DNA of 64,000 nt from CAWDMN01 sp963803155. Its GTDB lineage: Bacteria > Acidobacteriota > Terriglobia > Versatilivoradales > Versatilivoraceae. The position numbers were made by a program, and so were the translations under genes. Below the pieces are notes generated by a model. The model searched no databases. It was not told the origin of the DNA and was given only the letters and a program-made list of their open reading frames with translations. Each line of letters begins with the position of its first letter. Positions within the stretch are counted from its first letter, which is position 1. The stretch spans positions 1-64,000 of the forward strand of contig CAWDMN010000004.1 of the NCBI GenBank assembly GCA_963803155.1, read 5' to 3'. This document shows positions 18,352 to 27,056 of this stretch, piece by piece.

Positions 18352-18756
18352 GTGGCGGATGTTTTCTCGAAATCCAAGAGATCCCTGGTCATGTCGAAAA
18401 TTCGATCCCGCGGAAATCGCGAGACCGAACTCATCATGGTAGGGATTTTTAGACGAAACAAAATCAAGGGATGGCGGCGTCATCTCCCGATGCTCGGTCG
18501 CCCAGATTTTGCATTCCCTAAATTTAAAGTTGCTATATTTGTCGATGGTTGTTTTTGGCATGGGTGCCCAAAACATGGCCGCAATCCAGGCAGCAATGAG
18601 AGCTATTGGAAGGATAAATTAGCGAAAAACAAATCGCGCGATAAGTTGGTCACAAGAAATTTACGGCGCGCGGGTTGGCGTGTTTTACGGTTTTGGCACC
18701 ATGAGTTGCGGAACGAGACAATGGTCATGGGAGCCATTCGAACTGCCTTGGGGTAA
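18352..18756 (+). CDS. vsr: Very-short-patch mismatch repair endonuclease Vsr
   Basis: 134 residues from the GTG at 18352. This start gives (M)ADVFSKSKRSLVMSKIRSRG, the family N-terminus; an upstream TTG would add a non-conserved leader. The catalytic Asp is in LGRPDFAFP and the structural zinc motif in DGCFWHGCPKHGR. The C-terminal RRAGWRVLRFWHHEL is also typical. Vsr nicks beside T:G mismatches that arise from deamination of 5-methylcytosine, protecting sites modified by the adjacent C5 methyltransferase, which starts 44 nt downstream on the same strand. Confidence 0.95.
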   Translation: MADVFSKSKRSLVMSKIRSRGNRETELIMVGIFRRNKIKGWRRHLPMLGRPDFAFPKFKVAIFVDGCFWHGCPKHGRNPGSNESYWKDKLAKNKSRDKLVTRNLRRAGWRVLRFWHHELRNETMVMGAIRTALG

Positions 18757-18799
18757 CCAATTCAACCAAATATAAAGCATCAAAATCTATAGTGGGAAA

Positions 18800-19843
18800 A
18801 TGAGATTCACATCGATTGAAATTTGCGCGGGCGGTGGTGGTCAAGCTCTTGGGCTAGAAATGGCGGGATTTGACAGTATTGGAGCGGTGGAAATCGAACC
18901 ACAATTTTGTGCCACCTTAAAGAAAAACCGGCCAAATTGGAATATCCTGCAGGCGGATGCTCAGCAATTGGACTTTCGCCAGTTTCGAGGAGTTGACTTG
19001 GTGGCTGCAGGTGTGCCTTGCCCCCCTTTTTCCATTGCTGGAAAACAATTGGGGGCCAAAGACGAAAGAGACTTATTTCCTGCTGCACTCCGGGCCATTA
19101 AAGAAATCAAACCCCGGGCCGTTTTGCTGGAGAATGTGCCAGGATTTGCGGCTTCCAAATTCGAAGAATACCGCACAAAACTACTCGGACAGCTGGCAAG
19201 CTTGGGGTACCAGCCGGAGTGGAAAATTCTCAATGCTTCCAATTTTGGAGTGCCGCAATTGCGGCCTCGATTCGTACTCGTTGCATTGCGGCTTGGCCAT
19301 TCAGAGTATTTCGATTGGCCGCTCGCCAGCGAAAACAGTATGACTGTGGGGAAAGTCTTATCGGACCTAATGGCTGGCAATGGCTGGCTGGGTGTCCGGC
19401 GCTGGGTGGAGCGAGCTAACAAAATTGCTCCAACGATCGTTGGCGGCTCCAAAAAACATGGTGGACCTGATTTAGGACCGACAAGAGCCAAAAATCAATG
19501 GCGCGAATTGGGTGTAGATGGGATGGGGATCGCCGACTCGGCACCTGACAGAAAATTTTCCATACAAGGAATGCCGAAATTGACCGTCCAAATGGTCAAG
19601 AGACTCCAAAGCTTTCCTGACGATTGGGAGTTTTGTGGAGGCAAGACAATTGCATATCGGCAAATAGGGAATGCCTTTCCGCCGTTGGTGGCAAGAGCCG
19701 TGGGGCTTTCCTTGATAAACGCCTTAAACAAAGAGCGGCCCAGGTTCTATGATGATCTTACCGTACCTCATCAACTTCGATTGCTCGAGAGAGAGGTCGC
19801 ATGGAAGACAAAAAAAGGCCCGCGAAGAGCTCAAAACTCTTGA
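18800..19843 (+). CDS. DNA (cytosine-5-)methyltransferase of a type II system
   Basis: 347 residues. Motif I is EICAGGGGQALGLEMAGF, motif IV the catalytic GVPCPPFSIAGKQ, motif VI LLENVPGF, motif VIII QLRPRFVLVAL, motif X RQIGNAFPPLVARAVG. The target-recognition region between VIII and X is about 90 residues and includes HGGPDLGPTRAKNQW. It methylates C5 of cytosine in an unknown site using S-adenosylmethionine. Its 3' end overlaps the HNH endonuclease start by 43 nt, so the pair is translated together, and vsr is just upstream. Confidence 0.96.
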   Translation: MRFTSIEICAGGGGQALGLEMAGFDSIGAVEIEPQFCATLKKNRPNWNILQADAQQLDFRQFRGVDLVAAGVPCPPFSIAGKQLGAKDERDLFPAALRAIKEIKPRAVLLENVPGFAASKFEEYRTKLLGQLASLGYQPEWKILNASNFGVPQLRPRFVLVALRLGHSEYFDWPLASENSMTVGKVLSDLMAGNGWLGVRRWVERANKIAPTIVGGSKKHGGPDLGPTRAKNQWRELGVDGMGIADSAPDRKFSIQGMPKLTVQMVKRLQSFPDDWEFCGGKTIAYRQIGNAFPPLVARAVGLSLINALNKERPRFYDDLTVPHQLRLLEREVAWKTKKGPRRAQNS

Positions 19844-20388
19844 TTCTTGATTTCCTGATTGCCAATGTTGGGCGCGTGATTGAAAGCAGGGAGTTGCAGA
19901 AAGCCTCTGGTTGGAGAGCTGAATGGGGAAGGCGTGTTCGTGAGCTTCGCGACGAGGAAGGGTGGTCGATTCTTTCCCACAAAGACCGTTCGGATCTCAA
20001 GCCGGGGCAATATTTGCTCGAGAACTTGAAAAGAAGACCGGCCTTTCATAGAACTATATCTAAAGAAACTCGCGCTTATGTTCTGGAACGAAACGGATAT
20101 ACTTGCCAAATGTGTGGATTGGCTGCTGGGGATGTAGATCCATTTACCTCCTCTAGAACAGTGCGCCTAACCATGGGGCATATTATTGACAAGTCCAAGG
20201 GTGGTGACGATTCCGTTTCTAACCTGCGTGCGGTATGCACTAATTGCAATGAAGGGTTGCAGAACGCCTCTCCTACCAAGCCTGACCGTATTGTTCTGCT
20301 GTCACAAATCCGTCGAGCCACAATCACCGACCAGCGGGCCGTTCTGGAATGGCTCCTGAAGAAATATGGAGGAGTTCACTCCAAATAG
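19801..20388 (+). CDS. HNH restriction endonuclease, partner of the C5 methyltransferase
   Basis: 195 residues. An N-terminal helical domain (about 1-75, with ASGWRAEWGRRVRELRDEEGW, resembling a winged-helix DNA-binding fold) precedes an HNH nuclease domain. The latter has a CxxC in YTCQMCGLAAG, the catalytic-type GHIIDKSKGGDDSVSNLRAVCTNCNEG, and the second CxxC. It probably cuts the site protected by the overlapping methyltransferase; this is inference from gene order, and the site is unknown. The ATG at 19801 overlaps the methyltransferase gene, implying translational coupling. No signs of decay. Confidence 0.88.
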   Translation: MEDKKRPAKSSKLLILDFLIANVGRVIESRELQKASGWRAEWGRRVRELRDEEGWSILSHKDRSDLKPGQYLLENLKRRPAFHRTISKETRAYVLERNGYTCQMCGLAAGDVDPFTSSRTVRLTMGHIIDKSKGGDDSVSNLRAVCTNCNEGLQNASPTKPDRIVLLSQIRRATITDQRAVLEWLLKKYGGVHSK

Positions 20389-20435
20389 CTAGATGCTTTT
20401 GGCGGCACAGGTCATTAGGAATAATCCCTTTTTCC

Positions 20436-20498
20436 CCCAGGGCGTCACTCGCCGCGCTCGTTTTGCCCTGGGCTTTATTGTTGCGGCCTTTCAGGCCG
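20436..20498. repeat. Two adjacent hairpins after the restriction cassette
   Basis: CCCAGGGC (20436-20443) pairs with GCCCTGGG (20465-20472), and CGGCCT-ttc-AGGCCG follows at 20484-20498. They lie about 50-110 nt past the HNH stop. The first could stop transcription, but only a mixed CTTTATTG follows. The rest of 20,499-20,991 has no convincing gene; short leftward frames near 20,610-20,940 look like noise or a decayed gene. Confidence 0.45.
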
Positions 20499-20991
20499 GA
20501 GAGCTGCTCCGCTAATCAAACAGACTCAAATCCTTCGCGCAACAATCGCTGGCCAGGCAGTTCTCGAGTAATTGCCATGGAAATTTAGCAGCATTCTTTC
20601 CAACTAGATTAAGAATCTTTTACCACAACTGTCAATCCTTGTTTCGACATCCTTGTTTCGGCATCACATTGCTTTCCCCAAATAAACTCTGCTTCTTTTT
20701 TGTTCACCAGGTCGCTGCCGCTCTGGTTGAAACAAAACCATGAGATTGGGCAGAGTGCAGGTTTTCCAGGAAAAAGAACAGACGCTTTTGAAAAATCGAT
20801 TCGAGAAGTCGACCATCGCATCTTGGGTGGGACGATATTTCCATTTCGTGCACCACATCAAACCGGGAGTTCCTGATGGCTTCCCAACTCGCGGGAATAT
20901 CATTCCATTTTTTCGCTCTTAAATTGATCAACTGCCGCATGAATTCCCATCCTGGCGCAGCTCAAATGGATTTCCAGATTACATATCTCTA

Positions 20992-21125
20992 GGGTGCAAT
21001 TAAAAGTGAGAGGAACCCTTTGGAGTGCGGCGGCACGACGCCGTCCGCGCGCTCCTAAATAAGCAACGGCGGCAGGACATGTGGTAATCCTGAGTTTGAA
21101 TAATTCCTCTCACCTTTAATTGCAC
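20992..21125. repeat. TIR-bounded repeat element, copy B
   Basis: Left end GGGTGCAATTAAAAGTGAGA is nearly identical to copy A; the right end CCTCTCACCTTTAATTGCAC is its inverted partner. The interior is unlike copies C and D. It ends 157 nt before the secreted-protein gene at 21,283. Confidence 0.72.
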
Positions 21126-21282
21126 TGATGTCTCCGCATAACATCGCAAAATGTCCGTGATTTGGATATAATGTGAATCCGATTAAATCAACATTCTTGA
21201 ATTCCATGGATAACGGCATATCCCGCAATGTTTATAAATTCTATTCACATCCGAGGGCTCAGCTGCCCAAGAGGAGTCTCTT

Positions 21283-22005
21283 ATGAATGAAAGATCAAAA
21301 TCCGTGGCATCACTCCTTGTTTTTATCTTGCTTTTAATCCTGGCATCTTCATGGACGTTTTTCGCCAAGGAGTACTGGGAAACCAAAGCATATGGACAAT
21401 GGAACGAACAGGAGGCCATGGCGATGCTGACCAATTCCCCCTGGACAAGATCGACCGCGATCCCGGGTAATTATGGCGGCAGTGCCACGCCACGGGTCCT
21501 CCAGCCGGGCGGCGGCTCTAATAGCGGCGGCGATTTGATCAAGGGCCAGGGGTTCGGTGGTAAAGATTCAGTCCCTATTTACATTCGATGGTTTTCCTCA
21601 ACCAAGGTTCGGGAGGCAATGTGCCGTATGGCTCAATTGCGGGGGGTAATGACGGACGAACAAGCCGCGCAGTTCATCCAACAACCGATGCCCGACTATG
21701 CCATCGGCATCAGCAGTCCGGAGATAGAACCTTTTAATCAACTTACTTTTGACATGGTTAAATCCAAGACATTTCTCCTCTCAAAAAAGGACAAAAGCAA
21801 AAAGATCGAGCTCAAAAGCTATTCCCTACCCAAGGAGCGGCAGGGTAATTTCGCGGTTTACATGTTTCCCAAGAGTATTGATGGAAAGCCCACTATCGAT
21901 TTAGCTGACGATGAGATCATTTTTGTGACTCAAGTGGGGACGGCCAAAGTGCAGGGAAATTTCAAGCTGGTCCGGATGATGGTGGATGGCAATTTGGATT
22001 TATGA
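21283..22005 (+). CDS. Secreted protein of unknown function
   Basis: 240 residues with an N-terminal signal or anchor (VASLLVFILLLILASSWTFF). After it come YGQWNEQEAMAMLTNSPW and a Gly/Ser-rich linker, then an alpha/beta region (VPIYIRWFSSTKVREAMCRM). The 'W.E.EA..ML..SPW' segment recalls secreted acidobacterial proteins with GWxTD-like features; that is memory, not a search. AGAGGAG lies upstream of the ATG. It stands alone, and function is not recognised. Confidence 0.75.
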   Translation: MNERSKSVASLLVFILLLILASSWTFFAKEYWETKAYGQWNEQEAMAMLTNSPWTRSTAIPGNYGGSATPRVLQPGGGSNSGGDLIKGQGFGGKDSVPIYIRWFSSTKVREAMCRMAQLRGVMTDEQAAQFIQQPMPDYAIGISSPEIEPFNQLTFDMVKSKTFLLSKKDKSKKIELKSYSLPKERQGNFAVYMFPKSIDGKPTIDLADDEIIFVTQVGTAKVQGNFKLVRMMVDGNLDL

Positions 22006-22090
22006 TCTTGGCGGGTTGACGCAAGGTTTGGGGAGCAGAGCACTCCCTTCCTCAGAAACATGACTCCGCGCGAAACACATACATTCTTCA

Positions 22091-22122
22091 GGCAGAGTGC
22101 GCGGACTCATGCGCACTCCGCC
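22091..22122. repeat. Hairpin in the gap before the molybdenum-enzyme gene
   Basis: GGCAGAGTGCGC and GCGCACTCCGCC form a 12-bp stem with one mismatch and an 8-nt loop. It sits between convergent genes. No T-run follows, so a terminator role is unproven. Confidence 0.5.
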
Positions 22123-22254
22123 AAGCCCGATTCCTTTGGAGAAAAATGAGGGAGCGCCCAAAATAAAAGGTTTCCTGTGCAAATAAAGCCAAGCCGTAGT
22201 TTTACATGAACCCCAGACTGCCAGCGCTCCCGTTGTATTGGATTGAACCGCGAT

Positions 22255-24408
22255 TCAAGCAGAGTTTGCCGCCGCATTTTTCACCCGATCACGATTCATC
22301 GGCAACTGGACGATTCTCGCGCCTATGGCATCATGAATGGCGTTGGCAATCACGGCCCCCATGCAGATAATGGCGGGCTCTCCGCCGCCATGGGCAGGCG
22401 CGTCATCCGCTTTGACGATCACCGCCTCAATTTTCGGCAGCCAGGAAAAATGGGGGATTTCGTAGGTGTCGAAGTTCTTGTCAAGAATTTTGCCGCCTTT
22501 AAAACGGATGTGCTCAGCCAGAGCATATCCCATGCCCATGGTGATACATCCTTCAATTTGGATTCTGGCGCCTTCGGGATTGATCACCAGGCCCATGTCT
22601 TGGGCGCATACCACGCGCTTCACCTGAACATGTCCGGTTTTTTTATCCACTTCAACTTCGGCGATATGCGCGACATAACTGTCCGAATCGATTCCACAAG
22701 CGACGCCAAAACCCCGGCCGCTGGGACTCTTGGCCGGAGTCCAGCCGAATTTTTCGGCCGCGGCTTTCAAAACCCGGATCATTCTCTCGTCTTTCAGGTT
22801 TTGGAGGCGAAATCCCACCGGATCAATTCCAGCCTTGGAAGCCAGAATGTCGATATGAGACTCCCGGGCAAAGGTATTGGTATTGACGGCCGGTCCCCGC
22901 CAGGCGCCCGTCCCGAAGGGGTGCGGATTGGCTCCGCCTCCGAAGCCGCCGCCCGTGCTGACGGTGCGATGATTAGGGATATCGTAAAAATGCCGGGCGC
23001 CGCGATCGCCAGCGAAATATACGCTATAATCCCAAAACACAATTCGGCCCGCCTTGGTAATTCCTGATTTTATTTTGACGACAGCCGCCGGCCTGAATGT
23101 ATCGTAAAAAAATTCCTCTTCCCGCGTCCAGGTCACCTGGACTGGCTTTCCGCTCAATTTCGCCAGACGGGCGGCTTCCACGGCTTGCTGTCCGGGATTC
23201 TTTCCGCCGAATCCTCCTCCGACAAACGGAGTGATCACCCGGACGTCTGCCGGAGCAAAACCGAGGGCCTCCGCAATCCGGTCTTTGATGGTGAAAGGCC
23301 CCTGCGTGGACACCCAGACCGTCATTTTGTTGCCCTCTGGTTGGGCCAAGGCCGTGTGAGTCTCGATGGGAGCGTGGGCGACATATCCGTCCAGGTACTT
23401 TTCTTCCACCACCACTTCAGCCAGCTGCGCTCCGCTCTCCAGGCTCCCCCCCTTGGCTACCTCATTCCCTTTTCCGGAATTGGCCAGTAAATGCTCGAAA
23501 ATTGTCTCATCGTCAACTTTGGCCTCCGGTTCGTCAAAGGTGGCCTTGACTTTTTCCAAGGCGGCCCCCGCCTCATCGAAATTCTTGTGGAGAACCGCGA
23601 TCAGATCGCCATCTCGAATGATGGAAACGCCCGGGACTCGTTCAGCTGCCGAAACGTCGACATTTGTTAACTTGGCTCCATGCGCGGGAGGCCTCAAAAT
23701 CCTGGCATACAGCATGCCGGGAACGCGAATGTCTCCGGCATACTTGGCTTTGCCCGTGACTTTCTCCATGGCATCGCGCCGCAAGATCTCTTTGCCCATA
23801 ACCTTGAATTCGGCGGGAGTCTTCAAAGCTGGTTTCAGCTTCGCATGCCTTACAATAGTTTTGCCTTCGGCGAGTTGGGCGTAGGTGATCCGTTTTTCTT
23901 TATGGCTCTTATCGAAAATCACTCCATTATCTGCGGTCAATTTGTCTGGAGTCGTGGCGAGCCTCTCGGCTGCCAGTTCCAATAAAACCGATCGCGCTTC
24001 CGCGCCAGCGGCCCTTAGGGGAGGACCAAAGAACCGGGTGCTCATCGAGCCGAAAGTGCCCATGTCCCAGGGACAAACCGAAGTATCCCCCATAACCATG
24101 ACGACCGAATCCCAACTGACATCAAGCTCGTCCGCCAGCATCTGTGCCAGTGAGGTAATGATCCCTTGTCCCATTTCAATCTTTCCGGTAAAACAGGTGA
24201 CTTTGCCATCGGCGCCGATTTTTAGGTAAGCATTGAAATCTTCCGGATAATTTCTGCCGCGAGTCTGGGCATCCAACAAGGAGAAGTCGCCCACCCAAAA
24301 GAGGACAATGATGCCGCCGCCCACGGTTTTTAGAAAGTCCCGGCGTTTCACGTTGGGGAGCGCGGTTATGTCGCTAAAATCGAGCTCAATAAATTCGTTC
24401 TCTTTCAT
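22255..24408 (-). CDS. Molybdopterin-binding large subunit of a xanthine-dehydrogenase-family enzyme
   Basis: 717 residues, the size of the IorB/nicotinate-dehydrogenase-like large subunits. A Tat-like motif (VKRRDFLKTVGGGIIVLF) at about residues 20-40 indicates export of the folded enzyme. The molybdopterin domain shows GKIEMGQGIITSLAQ, FVGGGFGGK, GTGAWRGP, and the C-terminal GGGEPAI whose Glu is the expected catalytic base. It hydroxylates a heterocycle or aldehyde; the substrate is unknown. Its ATG overlaps the 3' end of the [2Fe-2S] subunit gene (ATGA), so the two are coupled. No FAD subunit is present, so electrons probably leave through the small subunit to another carrier. Confidence 0.9.
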   Translation of the reverse strand: MKENEFIELDFSDITALPNVKRRDFLKTVGGGIIVLFWVGDFSLLDAQTRGRNYPEDFNAYLKIGADGKVTCFTGKIEMGQGIITSLAQMLADELDVSWDSVVMVMGDTSVCPWDMGTFGSMSTRFFGPPLRAAGAEARSVLLELAAERLATTPDKLTADNGVIFDKSHKEKRITYAQLAEGKTIVRHAKLKPALKTPAEFKVMGKEILRRDAMEKVTGKAKYAGDIRVPGMLYARILRPPAHGAKLTNVDVSAAERVPGVSIIRDGDLIAVLHKNFDEAGAALEKVKATFDEPEAKVDDETIFEHLLANSGKGNEVAKGGSLESGAQLAEVVVEEKYLDGYVAHAPIETHTALAQPEGNKMTVWVSTQGPFTIKDRIAEALGFAPADVRVITPFVGGGFGGKNPGQQAVEAARLAKLSGKPVQVTWTREEEFFYDTFRPAAVVKIKSGITKAGRIVFWDYSVYFAGDRGARHFYDIPNHRTVSTGGGFGGGANPHPFGTGAWRGPAVNTNTFARESHIDILASKAGIDPVGFRLQNLKDERMIRVLKAAAEKFGWTPAKSPSGRGFGVACGIDSDSYVAHIAEVEVDKKTGHVQVKRVVCAQDMGLVINPEGARIQIEGCITMGMGYALAEHIRFKGGKILDKNFDTYEIPHFSWLPKIEAVIVKADDAPAHGGGEPAIICMGAVIANAIHDAIGARIVQLPMNRDRVKNAAANSA

Positions 24409-24887
24409 TTGAAATCACCGCCTTTCATTTCTTGGGCTGCCTCTTCGATTGCCCGTACGACGCGTGTATGTGCGCCGCATCGGCACAAGTTACCTTCCAT
24501 CCCCTCCAAAATTTGCGCCCGCGTCATCCGCGGATTTTTCAATAACAGGCTGTAGGCATTGAGTATCATGCCGGGCGTACAGTAGCCGCATTGAAGGGCA
24601 TCATGTTTGATAAAGGCCTTTTGAAGTGGATGCAGATTGCCGCCGCTCGACAGTCCCTCAATGGTGAGAACTTCTTTCCCATTGATCTCTTTTACGGGAA
24701 ACACACATGAGCGGACCGCCTCTTTATCCACCAAGACGGTACAAGCGCCGCAGTGGGCTTCTCCACACCCAAACTTGGTCCCCGTGAGGCCCAAGTCAGC
24801 GCGCAGAACCCACAAAAGAGTGCGCTCGCTCTCTGTTTCCAAACTCACCGATTTGCCGTTAAGCCTAAAGGAAATGGTTTTTCTCAT
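24405..24887 (-). CDS. [2Fe-2S] small subunit of the molybdenum hydroxylase
   Basis: 160 residues. The N-terminal plant-type ferredoxin cluster has GCGEAHCGACTVLVD plus a later Cys. The C-terminal helical domain carries the second cluster in QCGYCTPGMILNAY and GNLCRCGAHTR. The ATG at 24887 is preceded by GAGGGGG, which decides it over an upstream Met at 24950. It shuttles electrons from the molybdenum site of the large subunit. It is the first gene of a two-gene operon, overlapping the large-subunit start by 4 nt. It has no leader, so it probably leaves the cell as a complex with the Tat-bearing partner. Confidence 0.95.
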   Translation of the reverse strand: MRKTISFRLNGKSVSLETESERTLLWVLRADLGLTGTKFGCGEAHCGACTVLVDKEAVRSCVFPVKEINGKEVLTIEGLSSGGNLHPLQKAFIKHDALQCGYCTPGMILNAYSLLLKNPRMTRAQILEGMEGNLCRCGAHTRVVRAIEEAAQEMKGGDFK

Positions 24888-25030
24888 GGCTACCCCCTCT
24901 CGCAGGAATTCCGCGCAGATATCACCCCTGAGATTGCAGCTGATCAACAACAGGGCCTGCGCACTTTAAGATACTCCCCCTGAATCACATGAGAAATTGA
25001 GTATACAACAAAAAGGGGGGATCAGGACAA

Positions 25031-25065
25031 TTTAGGCTGAAATTAAAAATGCGACTGGACAGAGA
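25031..25065. repeat. Half copy of the TIR-bounded repeat (copy E)
   Basis: TTTAGGCTGAAATTAAAAAT followed by GCGACTGGACAGAGAGGTTG matches the left end and first inner bases of copy C (GACAGAGAG). No inverted partner is found; repeat F begins 26 nt further on. It appears truncated. Confidence 0.5.
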
Positions 25066-25090
25066 GGTTGCAGCGGGAGCCAATGCCTAG

Positions 25091-25187
25091 CGAGACTTCG
25101 TCTCGGTCTATAGGGACTTACTGATTCCCATTTGAAAACTTGACTCAAGGTGGTCGACTTTTGCGGCACAGCCAAACTAGAGATGCG
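25091..25187. repeat. Dispersed repeat F, copy 2 (inverted)
   Basis: Begins with the palindrome CGAGACTTCGTCTCG and continues through TATAGGGACTTA, AAAACTTGACTCA and GTCGACTTTTGCGGC. Its reverse complement follows 17,085-17,180 closely. The rest of the 24,888-25,374 gap has no convincing gene. Confidence 0.7.
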
Positions 25188-25374
25188 AATCTCTTTTTGA
25201 TGCACTTCCAAGAATTTTTAAACAGAGATAGTTCGGTGTGAATCGAAAGGGGACGGTACAACCTCAATCCGCCCCCTTATTGTTTTGCTTTCCGCGGATT
25301 TTTTTAGCCCCCAAAATACTTTGGCATTCGATAAAATCTGCTCCGTTTTTCGCGAATGAAAATACAAGAATCAC

Positions 25375-25593
25375 TCAGGCCGAGACAGCCACTCTATATG
25401 GACGTTCCTGCTCCTTCTTTAACTCAAAAATGGCCGGATTATTAATTAAGACGGATCCCTTCTCACTTATTTTTGCCGCGGTCTTGACCCGGCAGAGTTG
25501 GCAAAGCTTTTCATCTGTCACATTCCAGGCGCCACTTGGACACCAACAGAAACCTCTTCCCTGCAAATAAATCTCACACTCTCCTTTGATCAT
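25375..25593 (-). CDS. Small Cys-rich protein, function unknown
   Basis: About 72 residues. AAGGAGG lies 6 nt upstream of the ATG at 25593, a strong ribosome-binding site that supports translation from this strand. Five Cys fall in the first 35 residues (GECEIYLQ, GFCWCPSGAW, KLCQLCRV), possibly a metal-binding knuckle; the rest is basic. No family is recognised. A frame on the opposite strand covers the same bases but lacks a comparable ribosome-binding site. It stands alone between repeats. Confidence 0.5.
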   Translation of the reverse strand: MIKGECEIYLQGRGFCWCPSGAWNVTDEKLCQLCRVKTAAKISEKGSVLINNPAIFELKKEQERPYRVAVSA

Positions 25594-26102
25594 TAGCATC
25601 CTCCTTGCCATTTGGTTCGCAAAGCTCCTACCAACAACAAGAGAAGAACAACTTTGCAATTTGGCGACCTTTTTTGTGCACAAAATTGAATTTTCGACGG
25701 CTAATGAATTCAAGGGAATATGGAGATCCCTTCCTGAAAGTGGAAAATATTTTGATTAATCATGGCAAAAATTACACTTCAGGAGGAAAGATAATGTAAA
25801 TAATTCATAGCGGGACTTTGTCCGAATGTTGAGGATTCGAAATGATAATTGCGGAGACGATTTAACTCTTAATTCTCAGCTTTTTTTTGATTGAGTCGGA
25901 AGGTCGAGCCAGGAAGTGATCGGCAGATATGGTCTATTTGGCGCCAATAGAACTACGTGGCCATCGCATCAGAGGATATAAGCGAGCCAAAAAGTGGGCC
26001 GCGCGCGCATGGCGAAGCCATCCCCCGGTCGCGCATTCCCAAGCTGCCAGAACGGGAGCGGGCACTTCCAGACGCCATTCGAAGGCGGAATAAAGAGGCG
26101 TG
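25594..26102. other. Intergenic region without recognisable genes
   Basis: About 500 bp between two leftward genes, so upstream of the small Cys-rich gene and downstream of the hydrolase gene. Near 25,985-26,060 there are GC-rich remnants (GCATGGCGAAGCC hairpin, CGGGAGCGGGC) like those in other gaps. No terminator or gene stands out. Confidence 0.35.
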
Positions 26103-27056
26103 CTACTTTAGATTCGAATCCAGCCAGAGAAGGATTTCCCGGTTGTTCTGTTTGGGCGGGATGTAGTGCTCAGTATCAAACCAGATCTCATGCTTCGGTC
26201 CTGGCAGCGCGGCATAAAGCTGATGGTCAAAAGTTACGCGGGATGGCTTGTCCCGGCTGGCGCCAACAATTAATACCGGGGCCTCGATGTGGGGCACAAA
26301 ATTCAGAGTGTGCTGATACCGTGAGGATGGGTCGGCGGTAGTTCCGCGAGGTTCTGCCACCACAGTCAGGACCACTGCCTTCAAACGATGATCCAATCCC
26401 GCCACCATCGCGCCGATCCAGCCGCCGCGGCTTCCTCCAAGCAGTCCGATTTTGGCTGGGTCCACCTCAGGGCGCGACTCAAGATAATCCATGCCGCGCC
26501 TTTGATCCACCACGGTTTGAATCACCATGTCTCTGGTTTCATAAGGTCCCAGGGGGCGCCCCTGCTCACCTTCGCCGGGTTTGAGGCGCTCTCCGAACCC
26601 GTAGTTGTCAATCACCAACACCGAACGGCCTGAGCGGGCCAGCACGTCCATCCAGTCAAGTGCCCAGTCTTCATTTTTCCCCCATATGCCGTTCGAGCCA
26701 TGCACCAGCAAAATGGCGGCGGTCCGCTTGCCATGGGTGTCCAGCGGATGCGCAAAGTACCCCGGGACGATTTCGTTGTGAGTGCTTCTGTAGGATATTT
26801 TTTCAATCACATAAGGGATGCGGTAGGGCCAATTCCCCAGCGTGGCAGCTTCCAGTGGGAGGGACCGGTCATATTGGAACAGATCCGCAATTTGCGCAAA
26901 CGTGGCCGCATCGACAGGAGTCTGGCCGGCAATCCCGCCGGTTTGAGCCCACAAGGGAAATCTCAAAAGGTTGAGTGACAGCAAAAGCCAAAGAACCCTT
27001 TCAGCAAAAACGCTCGGGGAAAATGTTTTTAACCCAGGCCAAGTCTTCATAAACAA
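26103..27056 (-). CDS. Exported alpha/beta hydrolase (dienelactone-hydrolase/acetyl-xylan-esterase-like)
   Basis: 317 residues with a hydrophobic leader (WLLLSLNLLRFPLWAQ). The alpha/beta-hydrolase core shows AAILLVHGSNGIWGKNEDW (oxyanion loop), the nucleophile elbow GLLGGSRGGWIG, and a late FDTEHYIPP with the probable catalytic His. It likely cleaves an ester on a carbohydrate or small molecule outside the cytoplasm; the substrate cannot be read. It stands alone and is divergent from the lactonase gene. Confidence 0.82.
   Translation of the reverse strand: MFMKTWPGLKTFSPSVFAERVLWLLLSLNLLRFPLWAQTGGIAGQTPVDAATFAQIADLFQYDRSLPLEAATLGNWPYRIPYVIEKISYRSTHNEIVPGYFAHPLDTHGKRTAAILLVHGSNGIWGKNEDWALDWMDVLARSGRSVLVIDNYGFGERLKPGEGEQGRPLGPYETRDMVIQTVVDQRRGMDYLESRPEVDPAKIGLLGGSRGGWIGAMVAGLDHRLKAVVLTVVAEPRGTTADPSSRYQHTLNFVPHIEAPVLIVGASRDKPSRVTFDHQLYAALPGPKHEIWFDTEHYIPPKQNNREILLWLDSNLK

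Noticed and set aside
20609..20940. Three overlapping leftward frames in different phases
   Set aside because: Could be a frameshifted gene, but no part resembles a known family, so I could not support a pseudogene call.
26105..26130. GATTCGAATCC, similar to a tRNA T-loop
   Set aside because: No acceptor, D or anticodon stems surround it, and it lies at the 3' end of the hydrolase gene.
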